Positions 5,770-12,928 of a DNA stretch of 12,928 bases are shown piece after piece; within the stretch, counting starts at the first letter, position 1, and the number at the start of each line of letters is the position of its first letter. The stretch covers positions 1 to 12,928 of the forward strand of contig RCSS01000746.1 in assembly GCA_004000155.1 (NCBI GenBank), read 5' to 3'. The notes under the pieces are model-generated. The model made no database searches. It was not told the origin of the DNA and saw only the letters and a list, made by a program, of their open reading frames with translations. This DNA comes from Tubulinosema ratisbonensis. Lineage: Eukaryota; Microsporidia; Tubulinosematidae. The position numbers and the translations under genes were made by a program.

Positions 5770-8700
5770 ATGTTAAAAGAACAAAAGAATTTTTTGATTT
5801 ACGAGCCAAACATACTAAGCAGAATTGACTTCATTAAAGAGTTACAACACTTACACAAAGATAAGAAAATAATTTTATTTAAAGATAAACACACTTTTAT
5901 CCCAAAAGAAATCTTTAACTTACCAATAAAAATAGAATTTTACAATCCAGATTTGGAATACAAAGATTCAATTTTAATTTTCTTTTACGCACAACATCTT
6001 TCCAATTTTAATGAAAATACAATTAAACTATTAAATAATGAAAATGTATTGGTTACTTTTTCTGATAAACCATTTATTTTGACTGAGTATCTTTCTTTAA
6101 AAAACAAAATTATTGCAGAAAATTTGCCTGTTTGTTTGTTTAAAGAGAATTTTTATAACAAATTATACGTAAATGCTTTATTTGTTCGTTTTAAAAGTAC
6201 GGAGAAATTTGCGAAAGAAATTTGGAAAGATTTTTTGGAGAAAAATGAGATTAGCTCTCCTGCCTTGCTGGAATACTTAGATTTTTTGTTTGAAAATGAG
6301 GTATTTGAGTTTCTTTACTTCAAAATCTACATTGAAACAACTTTTAAAAGAGGTTTTGAGTATTCGCCAGAGCTAAAAATTACNTCTAATAAGGTTTACA
6401 AATTAATTAATTTACTCGAAGAAACAGAAATATCACATTGTGTGGTACAAAACAAAACAGTTGCTTCAATTATAGAATCAATTATAAAAAGAAAAAATAT
6501 CAAAACACAAGTTAAACTAAGTGAAGAATTAGAAGANGTGAATGACTCAGTAATTTATTTTGATTTTACAATCCCAACTTACCAATCAAATGTTTATATT
6601 CTCATTTCTGAAGATCTTAAAAATTATTACTTGGCTTTAGCTGCAAAAGAAAATTTATTGTACATCAACTGTTCAGAAAAGAAGGTTTTGGATTATTTTG
6701 TGATTGAGAAATTAGAAAATCATAACACAACTTTAAAAAATATGTTTTTAAAAGAAGAAAAGTTTCTTAAATTTAGCTCTATTCGTGTAAATAATTCAGA
6801 ATATCAAACAAAGAAATATTTTCAAAGATTAGAATCAAGGACTGTTTATTCGGAAAAAAGAATCAAAAATGATGAAAATAANTNTGAAGATTCGGACGAA
6901 GAAGAATATAAAGAGAATGAATATTCATTTAGCCCGTTTATTTATGACAGTCCTGTGATATTAGAATTAGAAGGATCATTTTCTGAGGAAATATTTGTTG
7001 ATTTGTTAAAGGAAATAGTCAAAATAAAGAAATATGATCAAAAGACAGTTTTGTTTGTTGAGAATGTAATTGATTTACCAGAAATTTTAGAAAAAATTTA
7101 TGCTTTGACTAAGACNCCAATTTACATCACAAATTTAGAAGAAAACCAATTAAAAAGTAAAATTTATATCCACCAATTAAAATTTGGTACTGTTCCTAAA
7201 TACGGTTATTTCGTTGATTTTTATTTCTTACAAGGATCAGGGACATTAAAATTTACACCAAATGGAATTATAATAATTTACAATGCTCCTTCATTACAAT
7301 ACAAAATAGAAATAAATTACGAATCAATGGAAAANTACACTTTTATCTCAAATGTGAATCAGAGATTAACTTTAACTATGTTGCTNAAAAAGATTGACAA
7401 GGTTTTTATAAGAGAAAATACATATTTTTGGAAAAGAGTGAGTATTTACGAAGTACCTTTTTTAGAAAATAGATATGATATTCAGTTTAACATTCATAAA
7501 AGTACTTTGATTCAATTTTTAACTTGTTTTTACAACCATACACTCGTTTTCGTTCCTAATTTTTTGCTCAATGCTTACGAATTTACCTTAACACAGAACA
7601 AATCTAATACATCAGTTGATAAAAATTTGTCTGTAAAATGCGTGAAAAAATTTTTGAACTGCCTTTCCTACGAGGAATTTTATTATTTGGAATGTTTTTT
7701 ATCTCAGAAAGGCAGAATATTAAATTACAATCTAAAAGAATCAGATCTGAACAAAATGAAAAAATCTCCAAATTTTATTCCTATGATTTTACAAATTAAC
7801 TCAGAAATTGATGAAAGGTTTGTAAACATACAAGAAATAATAAACAAGTATCACAATCTGAGATTAAAACACGAAAAGAATTATAATTTAATAAAGGTGG
7901 GTTGCATAACTCCGTTAAGAATTATTTATGAATTTCCTATGTGGAGTGATTCNAATAGAATTTTGAGAGAATTTATGTTGGATAAATTTATAAGATTTAA
8001 TTTTAGAGAAGAAGATTGTAAAAATCAAGTAAATAAGAGAAGTAATTATGATACCTCATTAGTTTTTGATCATTTTAGAACATTTTTATTGGATGGAATA
8101 TTTTTAGGAAAAAAGAAGTTTTTCTTTTTGGCAATGAGTTCTTCACAGCTTAGACAGCATTCTTGTTTGTTTATGACACCTTATTTTAATACAACATTGA
8201 TTGGTCCTGATTATATTAGAAATTGGATGGGTGATTTTAGCTCGGTTCATAATATAGGTAAGTGTGCAGCAAGGTTAGGACAAGTTTTGAGTACGACTGT
8301 ACCAACACTAAAAGTATGTGATTTTTCGGTTGAAAAGGATTTTATTGTGAATGAGTATAATTTTACTGATGGTATTGGAATGATTTCCTTTAGTTTTGCG
8401 AAAAAAGTAGCTTATAAACTTAAATTAAATTTTGTGCCATCCGCCTTTCAAGTGAGGTTTGCTGGGTTTAAAGGGGTCTTAGCTTTGAAAAACATAAACA
8501 AAGAAATCATTTTGAGAGAAAGTATGAAAAAATTTGAGTCAAATCACAGAATTTTAGAAGTAATTTCCTTTGCTCAGAGAAGGCCATGTTTTTTAAACAG
8601 ACAAGTTGTTTTGATATTAGAAAGTTTGGGGATTAAGAAAAGAGATTTTATGAAATTTAGTGATTTAACAGTAAAACCAACAGTTCTTTCTCCTAAACCA

Positions 8701-11472
8701 TTAAACACATTTATTAGAAATTTGAGTGAAAATTTAACAGAACAGGATGAAGAATTGGACGGAGGTAATTTTTTATTAGATTTAAAAGATAAATGTAGAA
8801 TTTTTATCAATAAAGGCAGAATACTTGTAGGAGTGATTGATGAATATGACATTTTAGAAGAGAATGAAATATTTGTGATGACAAAAATAGCAGAAGAGGA
8901 TGTTTTAGATGGTTCAGTAGAGAAGGTAGACAATTATTTAGTTTTAAACAGTAAAGCTTTTATCGCAAAAAATCCTTGTTTACACCCTGGTGACATTAGA
9001 GTTGTGAAAGGAGTGAATAGAAAAGAGTTGTACCATTACAAAGAAGTTGTTGTATTTTCTAAAAAAGGAAAGAGACCCATTTTTAATATGTGCTCAGGAT
9101 CTGATTTGGACGGAGACGTGTTTATTGTAAGCTGGGAAGAATGTTTAATACCAAATAAAACACTTTTATCTGATGAGTATAGCAATACAATGTATTTATA
9201 CAGAAAGATAGTATCAGTCTCTGACATAATAAATTTCTTTGTACGATACATGCAAGAAGATCAAATAGGGTTAATAGCCAATGCTCATTTGGCACACTCT
9301 GATAAAAAAGAGAGTGGTGTTTTATCACCTGAAAGTGTAAGATTAGCTCAGTTATTCAATATGGGAATAGATTTTCCTAAAACGGGGTATATTGCTTCTT
9401 TACCTTATGATTTATTTTTTAATGAAGTGCCAGATTATTTGAGTCAGTTAAATTACAGAAAATATTTGAGTAATAAAACAATAGGAGTAGTTTTTAGAAG
9501 AAGTTCTCATTTGATTATGCAAAAAGAAATCTTTTGTGAGTGTAAAAATTGTAATTTTTTAGTAAACAAAGTGGAAGAAATTTTGTATCACAGCTGTAAA
9601 TTTAATAGCAAAAAAATTAAAAAAGAAATCAAAGAAGAAGACAGCTGTGACAATTTTATGGTTGAGTTATTTTACTCATTTAACAAAGAAAACAATCTGT
9701 TTAACATTGAAAAATATTCTAATTTACTGCAAGAAATACCAGGTACTTGGGAAGAAAAGTATATTTCATATAAAAAAATTAGCCAATTAAATCATTCATT
9801 CTTTGATTTTCTCTTCTTTTGTAATTACATCCCAAAAGAAGAAATTTTTTATCAAAACAAATTTGAATCTTTTATTTTTCATGATAGAATTTTTTTAACA
9901 GAAAAAGTTGAAGATTTACCTAAAGAATCAGAAGAATATATTTTAATTTGCACTGACACAACAAGAAATACTAATTTAAAAATGCTTTGCCCAATCGATT
10001 CTGTTAATTTGTTTAACGAATTGTTTTTACTACTCTTGGCAGGTAAATTTGTTTCTTTGCACGAATTTTCNTTTATTTTTTCATTTTTTGAATTTGTAAT
10101 TGAAATGATGAACAATGACTTTTCCCGACAAACACTTGCAGAAGTGCTTTATTCACTTTCCGGGATGTATTTTGACAAAGAAGAATTGTTTGGTTTAGAA
10201 GAAGAGTTTATTGAATTCTTAATTTATGGCAACAAAACAAATGATTCGGAGCAGTGTGTGATTTTAAGTGAAGAAATGAAAGAAGAAGAAACAAAAGATT
10301 TGCCAAACCAAACAGAACTTTCCTTAAAAAACAAAAATGAGCGATCGCAAAGAAGAAAANCAAAAGATTTTAACAAAATGGCTGATNTGTTTTTGGTTGA
10401 GCATAGAAGTAACATTTTATTTTTGGTGAGTTATTTACTTTGCTCAGAAATTCCTTTAAAATTCAAAGTAAAAGCCATGAACCATTTTTCTAAAAAATCA
10501 CTTTACAACTTGGAGGACAAAAACATAAAAATGAAAGAGAAAATAAGTATNAGATATTTTAATGAGATAGTTATTTTAGGAATGTTCGATTGTAATGATG
10601 AAGTATTTTTAGAAGAAAGAAACAAGAAATATTTTCTTAATTTGCTAAACGTAGGAAGAAGTACTTTACAGGTTTACAAGGATAACGTAAGACAGTTTAT
10701 TGTTAGTCATACACTTTCTACCACTGACTCCGTGATTGTTAGTATTTTTCCAGGATATTTGTATTTTTATGATCTGAGCAATTATTTTAAGTGTAACAAT
10801 TTTAAGCTAAAAAAGCTTAGAGAAACAATTTCATTTGACAAGAAAACAGACGTAAATGCTAAATTTATAAATGATTCACCTTTGCTTTACGAATCACAAA
10901 TTAATTCTTACCTAAAAAGAAAAGGAATGTTTATGGACAGACAAGAAGAAAGTGTAAAATTACAATTTAATTACAAAGGTAATTCTTACTTTTTAGTTTT
11001 AAACAGTAAATTCAGAACATTAAAAATTTCTTTGAACAAAAAACTGATGGGAAGATTACAAATAGTAAACGAAGGCAAGGACTGTAACTTAGAAATTTAC
11101 ACTGAAAAGGTTTTATTTAAAAATAACCAGTTCACTTTCAACGATCATTTCTTTTTAAAAGATAAATTATCATTTCTGGTAAATGAATCTTTGCTAAAAT
11201 ACGAAGAAAACAATTTTAAAATCAATTCTAATTTTCAAAATGACGAAATTTCTAATTTATTTTTTGATGTTAATACCTCAGTTTATTTTAGTAACCATCG
11301 AGTGATTCAAGAATTNGTTTTAGAAAAGAANTATAATTTTAAATGNGAAGAGATTGAATCTGTTAGTTATGTTAGGAGTGAAAGGGTGTTAAGTCATGGT
11401 GGGTGTGATTATAGCACTTTTGAGCCGTATTTTGGGGAAATATGGGATGATTTGAATTTATTGTTTGAATAA
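5770..11472 (+). CDS. Eukaryotic RNA-silencing RNA-dependent RNA polymerase with degenerate helicase-like N-terminus
   Basis: Enzymes of this family (RDR/QDE-1/RRF type) copy RNA into double-stranded RNA that feeds Dicer and Argonaute. The protein has 1900 residues in one exon, longer than the usual 1100-1600. Core motifs in order: SSSQLRQ 790-796, IRNWMGDFSS 816-825, FTDGIG 865-870, FQVRFAGFKG 893-902, KNPCLHPGD 1067-1075, the catalytic loop CSGSDLDGD 1108-1116 (metal-binding D1112, D1114, D1116) and DFPKTG 1201-1206. The conserved RDR region before the core is visible at about 475-525 (GTLKF..., YKIEINYE) and 553-564 (FWKRVSIYEVPF). Residues 1 to about 340 look like a decayed SF2/Dicer helicase: a Rossmann-like start (FLIYEP, 8-13; KKIILF, 33-38), then VYKLINLLEE and VIYFDF..PTYQS (261-273), without Walker A, DExH or motif VI arginines. 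An acidic linker lies at about 371-385. C1256, C1258, C1261, H1274 and C1276 may bind zinc. The C-terminal ~650 residues are not recognised. Fifteen N bases fall in the gene, twelve at third codon positions. The catalytic assignment is firm; the helicase-like reading is inference. Confidence 0.95.
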   Translation: MLKEQKNFLIYEPNILSRIDFIKELQHLHKDKKIILFKDKHTFIPKEIFNLPIKIEFYNPDLEYKDSILIFFYAQHLSNFNENTIKLLNNENVLVTFSDKPFILTEYLSLKNKIIAENLPVCLFKENFYNKLYVNALFVRFKSTEKFAKEIWKDFLEKNEISSPALLEYLDFLFENEVFEFLYFKIYIETTFKRGFEYSPELKIXSNKVYKLINLLEETEISHCVVQNKTVASIIESIIKRKNIKTQVKLSEELEXVNDSVIYFDFTIPTYQSNVYILISEDLKNYYLALAAKENLLYINCSEKKVLDYFVIEKLENHNTTLKNMFLKEEKFLKFSSIRVNNSEYQTKKYFQRLESRTVYSEKRIKNDENXXEDSDEEEYKENEYSFSPFIYDSPVILELEGSFSEEIFVDLLKEIVKIKKYDQKTVLFVENVIDLPEILEKIYALTKXPIYITNLEENQLKSKIYIHQLKFGTVPKYGYFVDFYFLQGSGTLKFTPNGIIIIYNAPSLQYKIEINYESMEXYTFISNVNQRLTLTMLXKKIDKVFIRENTYFWKRVSIYEVPFLENRYDIQFNIHKSTLIQFLTCFYNHTLVFVPNFLLNAYEFTLTQNKSNTSVDKNLSVKCVKKFLNCLSYEEFYYLECFLSQKGRILNYNLKESDLNKMKKSPNFIPMILQINSEIDERFVNIQEIINKYHNLRLKHEKNYNLIKVGCITPLRIIYEFPMWSDXNRILREFMLDKFIRFNFREEDCKNQVNKRSNYDTSLVFDHFRTFLLDGIFLGKKKFFFLAMSSSQLRQHSCLFMTPYFNTTLIGPDYIRNWMGDFSSVHNIGKCAARLGQVLSTTVPTLKVCDFSVEKDFIVNEYNFTDGIGMISFSFAKKVAYKLKLNFVPSAFQVRFAGFKGVLALKNINKEIILRESMKKFESNHRILEVISFAQRRPCFLNRQVVLILESLGIKKRDFMKFSDLTVKPTVLSPKPLNTFIRNLSENLTEQDEELDGGNFLLDLKDKCRIFINKGRILVGVIDEYDILEENEIFVMTKIAEEDVLDGSVEKVDNYLVLNSKAFIAKNPCLHPGDIRVVKGVNRKELYHYKEVVVFSKKGKRPIFNMCSGSDLDGDVFIVSWEECLIPNKTLLSDEYSNTMYLYRKIVSVSDIINFFVRYMQEDQIGLIANAHLAHSDKKESGVLSPESVRLAQLFNMGIDFPKTGYIASLPYDLFFNEVPDYLSQLNYRKYLSNKTIGVVFRRSSHLIMQKEIFCECKNCNFLVNKVEEILYHSCKFNSKKIKKEIKEEDSCDNFMVELFYSFNKENNLFNIEKYSNLLQEIPGTWEEKYISYKKISQLNHSFFDFLFFCNYIPKEEIFYQNKFESFIFHDRIFLTEKVEDLPKESEEYILICTDTTRNTNLKMLCPIDSVNLFNELFLLLLAGKFVSLHEFXFIFSFFEFVIEMMNNDFSRQTLAEVLYSLSGMYFDKEELFGLEEEFIEFLIYGNKTNDSEQCVILSEEMKEEETKDLPNQTELSLKNKNERSQRRKXKDFNKMADXFLVEHRSNILFLVSYLLCSEIPLKFKVKAMNHFSKKSLYNLEDKNIKMKEKISXRYFNEIVILGMFDCNDEVFLEERNKKYFLNLLNVGRSTLQVYKDNVRQFIVSHTLSTTDSVIVSIFPGYLYFYDLSNYFKCNNFKLKKLRETISFDKKTDVNAKFINDSPLLYESQINSYLKRKGMFMDRQEESVKLQFNYKGNSYFLVLNSKFRTLKISLNKKLMGRLQIVNEGKDCNLEIYTEKVLFKNNQFTFNDHFFLKDKLSFLVNESLLKYEENNFKINSNFQNDEISNLFFDVNTSVYFSNHRVIQEXVLEKXYNFKXEEIESVSYVRSERVLSHGGCDYSTFEPYFGEIWDDLNLLFE

Positions 11473-11473
11473 A
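11468..11473 (+). terminator. Poly(A) signal AATAAA overlapping the RdRP stop codon
   Basis: The stop TAA (11470-11472) is embedded in AATAAA. Two more AATAAA hexamers follow at 11485-11490 and 11506-11511, then a run of nine A. A signal overlapping or just after the stop is typical of compact microsporidian transcripts. Which copy is used cannot be told from sequence. Confidence 0.45.
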
Positions 11474-12430
11474 TTTGATTTTAAAATAAAAATATTTTAC
11501 AATTTAATAAAAAAAAATATATTCCTTCTTATATTAACATTATCTTTAGTACTTAAATATTATCTTAATTAGATTCCAGCTTCAATTTTTTAGCTAAATA
11601 TGTTATCTAACTATGATTTTTTCGAAGTTTTATAAAATCATTAAAAACTGGTAGCTAGAAGAATAAAAAGCAGTGAGCAAAGTGTAGTAAAATAATCTCT
11701 TAAAGAAGCTTTTATTTTACAAACAAACACAATAATTTAATTATTAGAAGTTTTATTAAAAACATTACAACAATGAAACTAAAATATTTCTTAATTTAAA
11801 GAATTTTCTATTAGTTTTCAATCTTATCATTAAAATCTTCTTATGTTAAGTAGGTATTGATATTTTTTTATAGAATGTATAGCGAAAAGACCTTCGTATA
11901 AATTTCCCATATCTAGGCAACAAAAAAAAATTAAAATCTTCTTGATGGCAAATAACATTAAATATTCTTTATATATTAATTTTTATGCTTGAAAATCAGT
12001 TATTCTTGTAAACTCGCTTTTATATTGATTATAAAAGTGTTTTTTATCTTATTTGGTATAATGAATAGCTTAATGTTTTTGCCTTCTTTCTATCATTCTA
12101 ACATGTTAAGTTATTTAGGATAAAAATGTTGAAATGTGATTGATTTTAGTCTGAGATTTATTACTATTTTATCTATTTAATCACCTTAAAAACTTTCTAA
12201 ATATATCCAGCCTTCTTTCATTTTTTGTCGAATCAATAAAAAATTTATAAATTTCGTTTTTTTTAATTAATTAATTGATATTGTTAAGTTTATATCTTTA
12301 AGATAAAAGTTTTCAGTTTACTTATAAATGACAAACAATAATCATCTCTAATTTTTTTGAACTTCTTGAAATAAATAATAAAAATTTGAATTTTTTTATA
12401 TTTTCATTTTAAAAATTAATAAATTTATCT

Positions 12431-12465
12431 TTTTATCTCTGATCATTTTAAGATCACAGATAAAG
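12431..12465. repeat. Hairpin with a 13-bp stem and one mismatch
   Basis: TTTATCTCTGATC (12432-12444) pairs with GATCACAGATAAA (12452-12464) apart from one C/C mismatch, around a 7-base loop. The bases at 12431 and 12465 can add a terminal T-G wobble pair. It is more GC-balanced than its surroundings. Confidence 0.55.
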
Positions 12466-12660
12466 CAGAATTTCTTTTTCTAAACTCCTTTTTTTACCTT
12501 CGATATTGCGAAGAGCATAATTCTTTGTAATAATATAAAACATTTATTCTGGTATATAAGTAAATATATTCTAAACTCCATTTTTAATAAATCAGTGTAA
12601 GTCAACCATATACATTTTCAAAATTGGATACACTATTTTTGAGATTAATTTATTAAAAAA

Positions 12661-12759
12661 ATCAACTTATAACCACAGTCTATAATCAAAAATATTTTCT
12701 GTCTTAATACTTTAAATAACAGAAAATATTTTTGGTTATTTATTGTGATTTATGTTGAT
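12661..12759. repeat. Long imperfect inverted repeat, 42-base arms, 16-base loop
   Basis: The left arm 12661-12702 and right arm 12719-12759 are reverse complements at about 35 of 42 positions, with one single-base gap. The inner 20 bases (CAAAAATATTTTCTGT and flank) pair with only one T/G wobble. The outer ends ATCAAC and GTTGAT match exactly. The spacer is 12703-12718. No TA or other clear target duplication delimits it. It could be a small non-autonomous transposon remnant (MITE-like) or the template of a fold-back RNA. Confidence 0.75.
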
Positions 12760-12928
12760 GAAGACTTTAAATATTAAAAAATTTCTTTAGTTTTCTTACT
12801 TGATTTATTTAGTTTTTCAATAATCATAATATTTAAAATAAAAAACAAATTATTAAAAATTATTCAACTATAATATTAGCTAATTTAATATTTTTAATCA
12901 AATTATTATTAAAGAAAGTTCTATTTCT

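Larger units (their letters stand above)
11474..12928. other. AT-rich spacer downstream of the RdRP gene, no gene recognised
   Basis: Both strands were scanned. The only longer minus-strand reading (about 12220 down to 11860) has many in-frame stops and no recognisable motif. No tRNA, rRNA or transposase signature is visible. Structure is limited to two hairpins (12431-12465 and 12661-12759), a direct repeat of TTCTAAACTCC at 12478-12488 and 12569-12579, and a small stem CTTCG/CGAAG near 12499-12514. Confidence 0.55.

Noticed and set aside
8574..10415. Several minus-strand open frames inside the RdRP gene (8574-8933, 9036-9328, 9879-10115, 10224-10415)
   Set aside because: They are low-complexity antisense readings of a well-supported gene and have no motifs.
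11580..11625. Similarity of ATGTTATCTAACTAT to the reverse complement of about 5312-5328, as a dispersed repeat
   Set aside because: Only about 15 bases match and the flanks do not align; chance is likely in AT-rich DNA.
11860..12220. Minus-strand reading beginning MKEGWIYLESF, considered as a decayed transposase
   Set aside because: It has about ten in-frame stops in 120 codons and no catalytic motif, so it cannot be told from chance.
1..12928. CRISPR array, rRNA genes or bacterial operon
   Set aside because: There are no regularly spaced repeats and no rRNA motifs. The genes and start signals are eukaryotic and microsporidian in kind.

Overview
The window looks like nuclear DNA of a microsporidian parasite with an expanded, very AT-rich genome. 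Coding regions are intronless and separated by long A/T-dominated spacers. The two intact genes both carry a CCC-type motif a few bases before the start codon (GCCCTTATT-ATG and ACCCTTA-ATG), a hallmark of microsporidian promoters. The transposase relic is of the microsporidian mariner/IS630 type. I cannot name the species. A large-genome lineage that kept RNA interference genes would fit.

Layout, left to right. (1) 1-212, minus strand: the 5' end of a protein O-mannosyltransferase (PMT) gene that runs off the window. (2) 462-1070, plus: a decayed reading frame with four in-frame stops, best guessed as a retroelement Gag relic. (3) 1071-2451: a Tc1/mariner-type element with subterminal-repeat-rich inverted repeats of about 170 bp and a broken transposase, inserted into the relic. 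It holds about 80 of the window's roughly 95 N bases. (4) 2454-3711: AT-rich spacer with one less AT-rich island and a nearly G-free A-rich tract. (5) 3712-4386, minus: a HAD-family pyrimidine 5'-nucleotidase-like gene. (6) 4387-5769: AT-rich spacer with hairpins, palindromes and one unexplained 38%-GC island. (7) 5770-11472, plus: a 1900-residue RNA-dependent RNA polymerase (RdRP) of the eukaryotic RNA-silencing type. (8) 11473-12928: spacer with no recognisable gene but a strong 99-bp fold-back.

The RdRP is the highlight. Its catalytic core is intact (DLDGD at residues 1112-1116). The first ~340 residues read like a worn-out superfamily 2 helicase of the Dicer type, without Walker A, DExH or the motif VI arginines. 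That architecture recalls the Dicer-helicase/RdRP fusions of Dictyostelium. This part is inference and needs a structure or profile comparison. If right, the window holds an unusual RNA-silencing enzyme with a pseudo-helicase module, surrounded by transposon relics that such a pathway would be expected to control. No Dicer or Argonaute gene is visible here. The PMT and nucleotidase genes look like ordinary housekeeping neighbours rather than partners.
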